Below, piece after piece: positions 36,766 through 46,153 of a stretch of DNA of 64,000 nucleotides (position 1 is the stretch's first letter; every line of letters starts with the position of its first letter). The notes beneath the pieces are model-generated. The model worked only from the letters and a program-made list of their open reading frames with translations. It was not told where the DNA came from and ran no database searches. The position numbers were made by a program, and so were the translations under genes. This DNA is from VAZQ01 sp963725185. Its GTDB lineage: Bacteria; Pseudomonadota; Alphaproteobacteria; Rhizobiales; Xanthobacteraceae. The stretch lies in NCBI GenBank assembly GCA_963725185.1, contig CAVRXO010000004.1, positions 1-64,000 on the forward strand, given 5' to 3'.

Positions 36766-37920
36766 ATGAACCAACACGCTCGTCCGGATACCGCGCCGAT
36801 CCCGTTCATCGACGTGGCCGCGCAACGGCGCCGGCTCGGCCGCAAGGTCGACGACGCGATCGCGCGCGTGCTCGGCCACTGCCAGTTCATCATGGGGCCG
36901 GAGGTTCGCGCGCTCGAGGCCGATCTTGCGGTTTTTTGCGGCGCGCGCCATGCCATCACCTGCTCGAGCGGCACCGATGCGCTGCTGCTTCCCCTCATGG
37001 CCAAGGGGGTCGGACGCGGCGATGCGGTGATTTGTCCGGCCTTCACGTTCACGGCGACCGCCGAGGTGGTGGCGCTCGTCGGCGCCGTTCCGGTCTTCGC
37101 CGACGTTGCGGCCGAAAACTTCAATCTCGAGCCGGAGAGTTGCCGGCGAGCCATCGCCACGGCGCGCAAGGCCGGACTGGCGCCGAAGGCGATCATTCCG
37201 GTCGACATGTTCGGGCAGCCGGCCGACCATCACGCCATTGCGGTCATCGCGGAGGCTGAAGGCCTGTTCGTGCTTGACGATGCCGCCCAAGGCTTCGGCG
37301 CGAGCTACCATAACCGCAGCGTCGGCACGCTCGCGGGCGCGACCGCGACCAGCTTCTTTCCGGCCAAGCCGCTCGGCTGCTACGGCGATGGCGGCGCGGT
37401 GTTCACCGACGACGACGAGCTCGCGGCGGTGATGCGCAGCCTGCGCGTGCACGGTGAGGGAAGTCATCGGTACGAGGCCGTGCGCATCGGCACCAACGGC
37501 CGCTTCGACACGATCCAGGCGGCCGTGCTGATCGAGAAGCTCAAGATCTTTTCCGAAGAGATCGCGGCGCGCAACTCCATCGCGCGGCGCTACTCCGAGC
37601 ATCTCGCCGATCTGGCGCAGGTCCCGCATGTGGTCGAGGGCTCGACCTCGGTGTGGGCGCAATACACGATCCGTTTGCAGCCGGGCCGGCGCGAGCCCTT
37701 TGCCGCCGCCCTCAAGGCGCAGGGAATCCCGACCGCGGTCTATTATCCGATCCCGCTCAATCGCCAGGAAGCCTACCGGCATTTTCCCGTGGCCGAGGGC
37801 GGCGTGCCGGTCTGTGAACGGCTCGCCGAGGAAGTGATCAGCCTGCCGATGCACGCCTATATCGACGAGCCGACCCAGGACCGGATCATCGCCGCGTCGC
37901 GGCAGGCCCTTGCGGGCTGA
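36766..37920 (+). CDS. DegT/DnrJ/EryC1/StrS family aminotransferase (WbpE-like)
   Basis: A protein of 384 residues. TCSSGTDALLLPLMAKGVG gives the phosphate cradle, CPAFTFTATAEVVAL and LFVLDDAAQGFGA the PLP pocket, and TSFFPAKPLGCYGDGGA the PLP-binding lysine. YPIPLNRQEAY is near the C-terminus. These are close to WbpE/WlbC, which aminate the 3-keto group of UDP-GlcNAcA. Paired with the oxidoreductase upstream it would give UDP-2-acetamido-3-amino-2,3-dideoxyglucuronate. The usual partners WbpA and WbpD are not visible nearby, so the pathway is incomplete here. Confidence 0.88.
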   Translation: MNQHARPDTAPIPFIDVAAQRRRLGRKVDDAIARVLGHCQFIMGPEVRALEADLAVFCGARHAITCSSGTDALLLPLMAKGVGRGDAVICPAFTFTATAEVVALVGAVPVFADVAAENFNLEPESCRRAIATARKAGLAPKAIIPVDMFGQPADHHAIAVIAEAEGLFVLDDAAQGFGASYHNRSVGTLAGATATSFFPAKPLGCYGDGGAVFTDDDELAAVMRSLRVHGEGSHRYEAVRIGTNGRFDTIQAAVLIEKLKIFSEEIAARNSIARRYSEHLADLAQVPHVVEGSTSVWAQYTIRLQPGRREPFAAALKAQGIPTAVYYPIPLNRQEAYRHFPVAEGGVPVCERLAEEVISLPMHAYIDEPTQDRIIAASRQALAG

Positions 37921-37971
37921 TCGATTGCAGCTCGCTGCAACGCGCTTGGATGCCATGCACGGATCCAGCCG

Positions 37972-39525
37972 ATGATCGGCCGTATGTTCACCGTCGGCGG
38001 CTTGACCCTGCTCTCGCGCCTCACCGGCTTTGCCCGCGATATCCTGCTGGCGGCGGTGCTCGGCGCCGGACCCGTCGCCGACGCCTTCTTCGTGGCCTTT
38101 CGGCTGCCCAATCATTTCCGCGCGATCTTCGCCGAAGGCGCCTTCAATGCCGCCTTCGTGCCGGGCTATGCGCGCATCCGCGCCACCAACGGTCCGCTCG
38201 CCGCCAAGCTGTTCGGCGACCGTATCTTCACGCTCCTGTTCGCCAGCCAAGTCCTGTTGCTGGCTGTCGCGCTGGTCTACACGCCGGCGGTGATATCCGT
38301 GCTGGCGCCGGGATTTGGGCAGGATTCCGAGCGCTTCCAGCTGGCGGTCGAGCTCACGCGGATTACCTTCCCGTATCTGCTGCTGATGACGCTGGTGACC
38401 CTTTACGGCGGCATTCTCAATGCGCTGCAGCGCTTTGCCGCCGCCGCAGCGGCGCCCATCCTGCTCAATCTTGCGATGATGGCGACGCTGGCCCTGGCGG
38501 TGTCCTTTGCCAGCGCCGGGCATGCGGCGGCCTGGGGCGTGCTCCTGGCCGGCATTCTGCAGGCGCTGCTGGTCGGCGGCGACTCGATGCGCGAGGGCGT
38601 ACTGCCGGTGTTCCGCCGTCCGCGCTGGGACGAGGATGTCAGCAGCTTCTTCAAGGCGCTCGGACCCGCGATCATCGGATCGGCCGGATTGCAGATCGCG
38701 CTTTTTGCCGACACCATCATCGCGAGCTTCCTGTCGGCCGGCGCTTTGTCGGCGCTCTACTACGCCGATCGGCTCAACCAGCTGCCGATCGGGGTGATCG
38801 GCATCGCCGCCGGGACCGTGGTGCTGCCCGAAATGGCGCGCCGCATCGCGGTCGGCGACGAAGCCGGCGCAATGCATGCGCAGAACCGCGCCATCGAGCT
38901 GACGCTGCTGTTGTCGATACCGTGCATCGTGGCGTTTCTTCTCATTCCCGAGCTCATCATGCGGGCGCTGTTCATGCGTGGCGCCTTCACGGCGGCCGAC
39001 GCTGCTGCCGCCGGGGAGACGCTCGCCGCCTATGCGATCGGCCTCTTGCCGTTCGTGCTCGTCCGCAGCGTGATCGCCACGTTTCTCGCCCGCGGCGATA
39101 CGGCGACCCCGGTCAAGGCCGCGTTGAGCGCGGCCGCGGTGAATGTCGTCTTCAAGGCTGTGTTCTTCACCACGACCTCGCTCGCGCAAGTGGGGCTTGC
39201 GTTCGCGACCTCGATCGGTGCCTGGCTCAATCTCGCCCTCGTGGTCTGGTTCGCGGCGCGGGCGGGGCGTATGCGGTTGAGCACCGGCCTCAAGCGCTCG
39301 ATCGGCCGGCTTGCCGCCGCCGGGATCATGCTCGCGCTGGTGCTGCGCTTGGCCGAGGGACCGGTCGCATCCCTGTTCGCTTCGTGGCCGCGGCTGCGCG
39401 ACGAGGCGACATTGGCTACGCTCGCCGGCATCGGCGCCCTGGTGTACGGCGGGATGGTGATTGCGTTGTTTGGAGCGCAATGGCTGGCGGCCTTGCGCCG
39501 GCGCAAGCGCCTGCAGGATGGGTGA
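37972..39525 (+). CDS. murJ: lipid II flippase MurJ (MviN)
   Basis: A protein of 517 residues with 13-14 membrane spans, the usual length. TLLSRLTGFARDILLAAVLG is the family N-terminus, followed by FRLPNHFRAIFAEGAFNAAFVPGY, and later YYADRLNQLPIGVIGIA and TFLARGDTATPVK. It flips lipid-linked peptidoglycan precursor across the inner membrane. It is a housekeeping gene and marks the right end of the polysaccharide locus; it could be co-transcribed with the aminotransferase, 51 bases upstream. A strong hairpin repeat follows its stop. Confidence 0.95.
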   Translation: MIGRMFTVGGLTLLSRLTGFARDILLAAVLGAGPVADAFFVAFRLPNHFRAIFAEGAFNAAFVPGYARIRATNGPLAAKLFGDRIFTLLFASQVLLLAVALVYTPAVISVLAPGFGQDSERFQLAVELTRITFPYLLLMTLVTLYGGILNALQRFAAAAAAPILLNLAMMATLALAVSFASAGHAAAWGVLLAGILQALLVGGDSMREGVLPVFRRPRWDEDVSSFFKALGPAIIGSAGLQIALFADTIIASFLSAGALSALYYADRLNQLPIGVIGIAAGTVVLPEMARRIAVGDEAGAMHAQNRAIELTLLLSIPCIVAFLLIPELIMRALFMRGAFTAADAAAAGETLAAYAIGLLPFVLVRSVIATFLARGDTATPVKAALSAAAVNVVFKAVFFTTTSLAQVGLAFATSIGAWLNLALVVWFAARAGRMRLSTGLKRSIGRLAAAGIMLALVLRLAEGPVASLFASWPRLRDEATLATLAGIGALVYGGMVIALFGAQWLAALRRRKRLQDG

Positions 39526-39581
39526 AGGAATCGCCCCATCCGCTCATTCGCGCGAAGGAGCGGGTGAAGGAGCCTCTCCAC

Positions 39582-39723
39582 CCGTTCGTTCCCGCCCCCG
39601 CTTTCGCGAGGGTAAACTCCCGCGGGGACCCAGCCTTTGCCCCATGGAACATCCATGCAGTTTGGCAAAGCCTGGTTTCCCGCGGGAGCTTACCCTCGCG
39701 AAAGCGGGGGCGGGAATGAGCGG
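39582..39723. repeat. long imperfect inverted repeat (REP/MITE-like hairpin) downstream of murJ
   Basis: The two halves 39582-39644 and 39652-39723 are near reverse complements over some 60 bases, including a perfect 27-bp core (39589-39615 with 39690-39716) and a second paired block around AGCCTTTGCC / GGCAAAGCCT. The tip is a 7-base loop flanked by ATGGA / TCCAT. Partial copies of its outer arm (a CCCGCGGGAATGAGCGG block) follow at 39750-39766, and a degenerate one near 39795. The 313-base gap between murJ and the protease gene holds only this element. It could act as a transcription terminator for the convergent genes. Confidence 0.85.
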
Positions 39724-39838
39724 ATGTGGCGTTTCCTTCACACACTTGCCCGCGGGAATGAGCGGACGTGGCAACTGTTTCACACACTCGAAAACGGGGG
39801 CGGGGAAGAGCGAACGAGACGCTTCTCGGATTGAAGAT

Positions 39839-40870
39839 CTACCCGCGGTTCGTGCGCTCTTCCGGAACTAGCGGCAGCTTGTGGCGGCTGCCGCTGCGCA
39901 GGATCTCGATCTCGACCGTGCGCCCGATCGCGTCGCCGGCGAGCATGCGGATCAGATCATCCCCGCCCGTGATGGCCGTTCCATCAAGGCTGAGGATGAT
40001 ATCCCGGTCCCTGACGCCGGCGCGCTCGGCCGGGCTGCCGGCCTCCACGCTGGCGGCCAGGACCGCACTTTCCTGGCTCAATTCGGCGGCGTAGCGAAAC
40101 CGGCGCGGGAGCGCGATCTGCTGGGCCGCAATGCCGATATAGGCGCGCCGCACCCGCCCGTGCCGCACCAGCTCGCCCAGCACGAAGTTCGCCGTGTTGG
40201 CGGCGACCGCAAAGCAGATGCCCTGGGCCCCGAGGATGACGGCGGTATTGATGCCGACGACCTCGCCGCGCGACGACACCAGCGGACCGCCCGAATTGCC
40301 GGGGTTGAGCGCGGCATCGGTCTGGATCACGTCGTCGATGAGCCGTCCCGAGCGCGCCCGCAGCGAGCGGCCGAGCGCCGAAACCACGCCGGTCGTCACC
40401 GTCGATTCGAAGCCGAGCGGATTGCCGATAGCGATCACCAACTGGCCGCGCTTGAGCAGCTTGGAGTTTCCAAGCGGCGCCGCCGGCAGCGTTACTGGGG
40501 CATCGACGCGCAGGAGCGCCAGGTCGGTATCGGGATCATCACCGACCACCTGGGCGGTGAGGCTGCGTCCCTCGACGGTGGCGACGGTGACCTGGGAGGC
40601 GCTGCCCGGGCTGCGACCGCTTCGCCCGTTCGAGCCTTGACCATTCACCACATGGCTATTGGTCAGCACCAGGCCGTCGGGCGCCACGATGACGCCCGAG
40701 CCCGTGCCGCCGCCGCGGCCGTCCTTGGACTTGAGATCGATCCGCACCACGGCCGGGCCGACGCGTTCAACCACGTCGATCACGGCGCGCGAATAGGCAT
40801 CGAGCAGCGCCTGATCCTCGGTCGGCACTTCGGGCGGTTCGGCGAACGGAATTGTGGGTCTGTCGAGCAT
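39839..40870 (-). CDS. HtrA/DegP-like serine protease with PDZ domain
   Basis: A protein of 343 residues from ATG 40870. The trypsin-like catalytic triad is visible: His in TNSHVV, Asp in DTDLALL, Ser in NPGNSGGPL. A PDZ domain follows, with VEAGSPAERAGVRDRDIILS. No signal peptide is seen at this start; upstream in-frame codons up to 41029 add a non-conserved stretch that overlaps the divergent promoter region. Such S1C proteases degrade or refold damaged envelope or cytosolic proteins. It converges with murJ and is divergent from the efflux operon. Confidence 0.87.
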   Translation of the reverse strand: MLDRPTIPFAEPPEVPTEDQALLDAYSRAVIDVVERVGPAVVRIDLKSKDGRGGGTGSGVIVAPDGLVLTNSHVVNGQGSNGRSGRSPGSASQVTVATVEGRSLTAQVVGDDPDTDLALLRVDAPVTLPAAPLGNSKLLKRGQLVIAIGNPLGFESTVTTGVVSALGRSLRARSGRLIDDVIQTDAALNPGNSGGPLVSSRGEVVGINTAVILGAQGICFAVAANTANFVLGELVRHGRVRRAYIGIAAQQIALPRRFRYAAELSQESAVLAASVEAGSPAERAGVRDRDIILSLDGTAITGGDDLIRMLAGDAIGRTVEIEILRSGSRHKLPLVPEERTNRG

Positions 40871-41076
40871 ATTGTCTGACCTGATCGGAGGCCGGCCCAC
40901 CGCTTCGGGTTCGAGAACGCCGGTCCTCACAGATTGTGGGTTGGGAAGCTTTGCCCCCAGATATGGTGTGGCGGTCGCTGTCGGGGAAGAGGGCCGGCTC
41001 GACGCGCATGGCCCCTCGTGCCGCAGCACGAGGTTCCCTATATACTCGCGCCAATCGCAACGGTTGCCCGGAGATC

Positions 41077-42264
41077 ATGTCCATTACAACTCGCAGGTCC
41101 ATCGCCGCTCTTTGGCTGGCCTTTGCGGCGGTCCTCACCGGTTGCAGCGACGCCCAGAAGAACGCGGCTGCGCCGCCGCCGCCCGCGGTGACGGTCGCCA
41201 AACCGGTCCAGCGCACGGTCGTCGACCAGGACGAGTATGTCGGCCGCTTCGTCGCGGTCGATTCGGTCGAGGTTCGCAGCCGGCTCAGCGGCTATCTGAG
41301 CAAGATCGACTTTCAGGACGGCCAGATGGTGAAGCAGGGCGACCTGCTCTTCACCATCGATCGTCGCCCCTTCCAGATCGTCCTCGACCAGGCGCGCGCC
41401 AACCTCGATCTGGCGCGGGCCAATCTGGCATTCGCCGAATCCGACCTCGCGCGCGGCCAGGAGCTGGTGCGCAACAAGACCATCACCGAGCAGACCTTCG
41501 AGCAGCGCACCCAGGCCAAGCGGGTGGCGGCAGCTTCCGTTACGGCGCAGGAAGCCCTGGTTCATTCCGCCGAGCTCGATTTCAACGAGTTCACCGAGCT
41601 GCGCGCCGCGGTGGCCGGGCGGATCGGCGACCGGCGGGTGTCGGTCGGCAATCTGGTGACCGGCGGGATCGGCGGCAACACCACGCTGTTGGCAACAATC
41701 GTCTCCATCGACCCGATCAGGTTCGAGTTCACCTTCGACGAGGCGGCCTATCTGCGCTACGAGCGGCTCTCCAAACGCGGCCAGGACGTCACCGGCCGCG
41801 AAGGCGGCGTGTACGTTTCGCTTCGGCTGATCGACGAGCCCGATTTCATGCATTCGGGCAGCTTGGATTTCGTCGACAATGTCATCGATCGCGCCTCCGG
41901 CACCATCCGCGGTCGCGCGGTGTTCGCCAATGACCAGGGCCTGTTCACGCCCGGCATGTTCGCGCGCATCCGCGTGCCCGGCTCGCCGGCCTATCCGGCG
42001 CTATTGGTGCCCGACGTTGCGATCGGATCCGAGCAGGCGCGCAAATACGTGATGGTGCTCGACAGCGACAACGTCGTGCACCCGAAATACGTCACCCTCG
42101 GCGACACCTATGAGGGCCTGCGCGTCATCAAGGACGGCCTCGCGGCCGACGACCGCGTCGTCGTCAACGGCGTTGCGCGCATCCGGCCGGGGCAGAAGGT
42201 GACGCCGGAGGACGAGAAGCCGCCGCCGCCCCGCCAGGCCGACACCGACGCGAAGAACGGCTGA
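41077..42264 (+). CDS. RND efflux periplasmic adaptor lipoprotein
   Basis: A protein of 395 residues from ATG 41077. The N-terminus has a lipoprotein signal with lipobox LTGC. The beta-barrel and lipoyl parts show VEVRSRLSGYLSKIDFQDGQ and VKQGDLLFTIDRRPFQ, followed by a helical hairpin (LDQARANLDLARANLAFAES), SVGNLVTGG and LFTPGMFARIRVPG, as in AcrA/MexE. It links the inner-membrane pump to an outer-membrane channel; no channel gene is present here. The pump gene follows after 9 bases, so they form an operon starting in the 206-base gap upstream. Confidence 0.93.
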   Translation: MSITTRRSIAALWLAFAAVLTGCSDAQKNAAAPPPPAVTVAKPVQRTVVDQDEYVGRFVAVDSVEVRSRLSGYLSKIDFQDGQMVKQGDLLFTIDRRPFQIVLDQARANLDLARANLAFAESDLARGQELVRNKTITEQTFEQRTQAKRVAAASVTAQEALVHSAELDFNEFTELRAAVAGRIGDRRVSVGNLVTGGIGGNTTLLATIVSIDPIRFEFTFDEAAYLRYERLSKRGQDVTGREGGVYVSLRLIDEPDFMHSGSLDFVDNVIDRASGTIRGRAVFANDQGLFTPGMFARIRVPGSPAYPALLVPDVAIGSEQARKYVMVLDSDNVVHPKYVTLGDTYEGLRVIKDGLAADDRVVVNGVARIRPGQKVTPEDEKPPPPRQADTDAKNG

Positions 42265-42273
42265 GGGCAGGCC

Positions 42274-45200
42274 GTGCGGATATCGCATTTCTTCATCGAT
42301 CGGCCGATCTTCGCCGCGGTGGTGTCGATCGTGTTCGTCATTCTCGGCGGCGTCAGCTTCAGCCGGCTGCCGATCGCCCAGTATCCCGAGATCGCGCCGC
42401 CGGTGATCAACATCACCGGCCAGTTTCCCGGCGCCAGCGCGGAGACCGTCGCCGAGACCGTGGTTGCGCCGATCGAGCAGCAGGTCAACGGCGCCGAGGG
42501 GATGCTCTACATCTCCTCTAATTCCACCGCCGACGGCCGCTTCGCCATCGCGGTCACCTTCGACATCGGCACCAATCTCGATATCGCGCAGGTCCAGGTG
42601 CAGAACCGCGTGGCGACCGCCACTCCGCGGTTGCCGCAGCAGGTGCAGCAGATCGGCGTGACCGTGGTGAAGGCCTCCCCCGACATCCTGCTGGCCGTGA
42701 ACCTGTACTCGCCCGACAAGTCGCGCGACGCGCTGTTCATGTCCAACTACGCCAACATCCAGATCAAGGATCTCCTGACCCGGGTCGACGGCGTCGGCTC
42801 GATCACCATCTTCGGCGCGCGCGACTATGCCATGCAGATCTGGCTCGATCCCAACCGGCTGCAATCCTTGAACCTGACCGCGCTGGACGTCACCGCCGCC
42901 CTGCAGGGCCAGAACATCCAGGTCGCCTCGGGCGTGCTCAATCAGCCGCCGGTGCCGGACCAGCTGGCCTTCCAGGTCGCGGTGCGCACGCTTGGCCGCC
43001 TGACCGATCCGGCCGAGTTCGCCAAGATCGTGATCAAGCAGACGGCCAACGCGGTCGTGCGCATCAAGGATGTCGGCCGCGTCGAGCTGACCGGCCAGGA
43101 CTATGGATCCACCGGCTATCTCGACCGCGACATCTCGATCGTGCTGGCCGTGTTCCAGCGGCCGGGCTCCAATGCGCTCACCACCGGCGACAATATCCGC
43201 GCCGCCATGGCCGACGTTTCCGCGAGCTTTCCGGCCGGTCTCCAATACGCCATCATCTACGATCCGACCCAGTTCATCCGCCAATCGGTGCAGGCGGTGA
43301 TCGAGACGATCTTCGAGGCGATGGTTCTGGTCGTCCTGGTCGTTATCCTGTTCCTGCAGACCTGGCGCGCCGCCATCATTCCGATCGTCGCCATCCCGAT
43401 CTCGCTGGTGGGCACGTTCTTCGTGATGGGCATCTTCGGCTTCACGCTCAACAATCTCTCGTTGTTCGGCCTGGTGCTCGCGATCGGCATCGTGGTGGAC
43501 GACGCCATCGTGGTGGTCGAGAACGTCGAGCGCAACATCGCGGCCGGCCTGTCTCCGCGCGAGGCCGCCAACCGCAGCATGGACGAGGTCGGCGGCGCGC
43601 TGATCGCGATCGCGCTGGTGCTGTGCGCGGTGTTCATTCCCTCCGCCTTCATCACCGGCATCACGGGGCAATTCTATCGCCAGTTCGCGCTGACCATCGC
43701 GGGCTCGACCGTGATCTCGCTGATCGTGTCGCTGACGCTCTCGCCGGCGATGTGCGCGCTGGTGCTCAAGCCGCACGGCCCGCAGCGGCGCTCTAATCTC
43801 CTCATGCGGCCGCTGCACGGCTTCTTCCGCCTGTTCAACCGCGCCTTCGAGGGGCTTGCACATGGCTATGGCAGATTGGCCGGCGTGGTGGTGCGCTTCG
43901 CGGTGGTGATGCTGGTGCTCTACGCCGGGGTGATCGCGCTCGGCCTCAACGAATTCCGCAAGACGCCGGTCGGGTTCATCCCGCAGCAGGACCGCACCTA
44001 TCTGATCGTGCTGGCGCAACTGCCGCCCGGAGCCTCGCTCCAGCGCACCGACGAGGTGATGCGCCGCGGCATCGACATTGCGCTCGACACGCCGGGCGTC
44101 GGGCACGCCTTTACGCTGGTGGGCTTCTCCGCTGCCACCTTCACCAATGCGCCGAATGCGGGCGCGATCTTCGTCGTGCTCGATCCGTTCGAGAAGCGCG
44201 CCGGCAATCCGAATCTCTCCGCGCCAGCCATCCAGGCCGCCCTGTTCCGCAAATATGCCGGCATCAAGGAGGCCTTCATGGTGGTGGTGGCGCCGCCGCC
44301 AGTCGCCGGCATCGGCAATGCCGGTGGCTTTCGCATGATGGTCGAGGATCGCGCCGGCCGTGGCTCGCAGGCTCTGCAGGAAGCGGTGTCCGCGATCGCG
44401 GGCCGCGCCAATCAGACGCCCGGCCTGGTGCAGGTGTTCTCGCAGTTCGAGACGTCGACGCCGCAGCTCTATCTCGACATCGACCGCACCAGGGCGCAGC
44501 TGCTCGGTATCAATGTGCCGGACATCTTCAACTCGCTGCAGGTCTATCTCGGCCAGTCCTATGTCAACGACTTCAACCTGTTCGGCCGCACTTTCCGGGT
44601 CCAGGCCGAGGCCGACAGCCCCTATCGCCTGCGCCCGCAGGACGTGCTGAGCCTGCGCGTGCGCAATGCCGGCGGCGAGACCGTGCCGCTCGGCTCGTTT
44701 GCGACGCTGAGCGACATCGCCGGTCCCTACCGGGTGCCGCGCTACAACATCTATCCGGCCGCCGAGCTCGACGGCGCGCCGGCGGCGGGCTATTCGCAAG
44801 GCCAGGCGATCGAGATCATGCAGCGCCTCGCCGGCGAGCTTTTGCCGGACGGCTTTGCCTACGAATGGACGCAGCTCGCCTATCAACAAATCAGGGCCGG
44901 CAATACCTCCATCTTCGCCTTCGCGCTCGGCGTCGTGTTCGTGTTCCTGGTGCTGGCCGCGCAATACGAAAGCCTCACGCTGCCGCTGGCCGTGATCCTG
45001 ATCGTGCCGATGTGCCTGGTCGCCTCGATCACCGGAGTGATCCTGCGCGGCTTCGACAACAACATCCTGACCCAGGTCGGCTTCATCGTGCTGATCGGGC
45101 TCGCCGCCAAGAACGCCATCCTGATCGTCGAGTTCGCCAAGCAGCTCGAGGATCGCGGCCGCGAGCGCCATGCGGCGGCGGTCGAGGCGGCACGGCTGCG

Positions 45201-45441
45201 GCTGCGCCCGATCCTGATGACGTCGTTCGCTTTCATCTTCGGCGTCACGCCGCTGGCCTGGGCGACCGGTGCCGGCTCCGAATTGCGGCAGGCGCTCGGC
45301 ACCGCGGTGTTTTCCGGCATGATCGGCGTGACCCTGTTCGGGCTCGTGTTCACGCCGGCCTTCTATGTGATCGCCCGCTGGATCGCCCAACGGACAAGCC
45401 GGCCCGGGCCGGCTCCGAGCGTGACCGCGCCGGCGGAATAG
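42274..45441 (+). CDS. RND efflux pump inner-membrane transporter (AcrB/MexF-like)
   Basis: A protein of 1055 residues with the full HAE1 RND layout: first span at the N-terminus (FFIDRPIFAAVVSIVFVIL), a large periplasmic domain, spans 2-6 with the proton-relay aspartates in AIGIVVDDAIVVVENVER, a second periplasmic domain, and spans 8-12 with GLAAKNAILIVEFAKQLEDR holding the conserved lysine. GTG 42274 is the start. It uses the proton gradient to expel drugs, solvents or lipophilic compounds. The substrate is not predictable. A long open frame on the opposite strand is a composition artefact. Confidence 0.95.
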   Translation: MRISHFFIDRPIFAAVVSIVFVILGGVSFSRLPIAQYPEIAPPVINITGQFPGASAETVAETVVAPIEQQVNGAEGMLYISSNSTADGRFAIAVTFDIGTNLDIAQVQVQNRVATATPRLPQQVQQIGVTVVKASPDILLAVNLYSPDKSRDALFMSNYANIQIKDLLTRVDGVGSITIFGARDYAMQIWLDPNRLQSLNLTALDVTAALQGQNIQVASGVLNQPPVPDQLAFQVAVRTLGRLTDPAEFAKIVIKQTANAVVRIKDVGRVELTGQDYGSTGYLDRDISIVLAVFQRPGSNALTTGDNIRAAMADVSASFPAGLQYAIIYDPTQFIRQSVQAVIETIFEAMVLVVLVVILFLQTWRAAIIPIVAIPISLVGTFFVMGIFGFTLNNLSLFGLVLAIGIVVDDAIVVVENVERNIAAGLSPREAANRSMDEVGGALIAIALVLCAVFIPSAFITGITGQFYRQFALTIAGSTVISLIVSLTLSPAMCALVLKPHGPQRRSNLLMRPLHGFFRLFNRAFEGLAHGYGRLAGVVVRFAVVMLVLYAGVIALGLNEFRKTPVGFIPQQDRTYLIVLAQLPPGASLQRTDEVMRRGIDIALDTPGVGHAFTLVGFSAATFTNAPNAGAIFVVLDPFEKRAGNPNLSAPAIQAALFRKYAGIKEAFMVVVAPPPVAGIGNAGGFRMMVEDRAGRGSQALQEAVSAIAGRANQTPGLVQVFSQFETSTPQLYLDIDRTRAQLLGINVPDIFNSLQVYLGQSYVNDFNLFGRTFRVQAEADSPYRLRPQDVLSLRVRNAGGETVPLGSFATLSDIAGPYRVPRYNIYPAAELDGAPAAGYSQGQAIEIMQRLAGELLPDGFAYEWTQLAYQQIRAGNTSIFAFALGVVFVFLVLAAQYESLTLPLAVILIVPMCLVASITGVILRGFDNNILTQVGFIVLIGLAAKNAILIVEFAKQLEDRGRERHAAAVEAARLRLRPILMTSFAFIFGVTPLAWATGAGSELRQALGTAVFSGMIGVTLFGLVFTPAFYVIARWIAQRTSRPGPAPSVTAPAE

Positions 45442-45487
45442 CTGTTGCGATGAGTCCGACGCTTTGTACTTGTCCTGACCTTGAGGC

Positions 45488-45504
45488 GGGACCATTCCAA
45501 ACTC
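45488..45504 (+). repeat. left copy of a 17-bp direct repeat flanking a scarred region
   Basis: GGGACCATTCCAAACTC here and GGGACCGTTCCAAACTC at 49698-49714 differ at one base and have the same orientation. A second motif, TTACACAAACACC, occurs close to each copy (45525 and 49620). They bracket 4.2 kb that holds gene fragments and a truncated recombinase. They may be remnants of element ends or attachment sites. Confidence 0.6.
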
Positions 45505-45640
45505 CGGTAATTCAACAGGTTACCTTACACAAACACCCCAGCAGTGCGCATTGAACGCAAAGGTGTTTTCCCGAAAGTTACAAACGCCGAATCAGCGCGC
45601 TGTATCCGGCGGACTATAGGGATTGCTGCCCGCCGCCTGA

Positions 45641-45827
45641 TCAGCCCCGCCGCTGCGCCATCAGCCGCCCGCGCTCATTAGGCGACACGTCGTAATCCTT
45701 GATCGCCTGCTCGATCGCCGCCGCCTCATCGGGCTGATCGTCCACAATCCCCACCAGCTTGGCCGGCGTCCCCCTTGAGGTGATAGACGGCCCACGAGTG
45801 AGTAAGCTTGGTCGGCTTCTTGGCCAC
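45641..45827 (-). CDS. small conserved-looking hypothetical protein (frameshifted)
   Basis: On the minus strand from GTG 45827 the frame reads AKKPTKLTHSWAVYHLKG, and after a break in a run of five G (complement near 45773) continues TPAKLVGIVDDQPDEAAAIE and then QAIKDYDVSPNERGRLMAQR. Dropping one G gives a single protein of about 61 residues. Its composition and layout (a short beta-strand start, then an acidic helix) resemble a small family of hypothetical proteins common in Bradyrhizobium-like genomes. No function is known to me. Confidence 0.6.
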
Positions 45828-45863
45828 GATCTCAGGTATAACAGCCCATGCCCCCGACCCGCT

Positions 45864-45965
45864 ATGCGTCGGCGCGACTGCATCACGTTTCTCGGCGAGG
45901 TCGTCTGGCCCGCTCGCCTCGCGCGCCGCGCAGCGGCGAATAAAGCGTGTCGCCCGGCGCCCGAC
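45864..45965 (+). pseudogene. fragment of an ABC-type substrate-binding protein leader
   Basis: ATG 45864 opens MRRRDCITFLGEVVWP, and, after dropping one C, LASRAAQ. This matches the widespread leader of Bradyrhizobium-type substrate-binding proteins (RRREFITLLGG...WPLAARAQQ), including the twin arginine-like start. The mature protein is absent; the frame soon stops. It looks like a 5' remnant left in the disturbed 45.4-49.8 kb region. No other gene is recognisable in 45828-46153. Confidence 0.45.
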
Positions 45966-46153
45966 GTTGTCCCCTTGAAAACGAAGGCCGTGGTCAAAAT
46001 TGATCAAACTCTTCCCGGCTCCGATAAGCAAAATGACCAAGTCTTGAACCAGCCCAACGCCGGCTCCAGACGGGGCTCCGGCTGCTCCCCAGCCCCCGCC
46101 GAACCGGAGCCCATTTTTACCGTTAGGCGGTAGTCCCGTATACGAGATGCGTC

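Noticed and set aside
36757..39480. Minus-strand open frame of about 900 codons opposite the aminotransferase and murJ
   Set aside because: It is the complement of two convincing genes, has Arg/His/Gln-rich low-complexity composition and shows no family motif.
42001..45495. Very long open frame on the minus strand opposite the RND pump (about 1160 codons)
   Set aside because: It mirrors the codons of a plainly real RND transporter, is rich in His, Arg, Asp and Gln, and has no domain or ribosome site. High G+C removes stop codons from the complement.
45441..45640. Attachment-site tRNA gene at the left edge of the scarred region
   Set aside because: No cloverleaf or conserved T-loop sequence could be found around either direct repeat.
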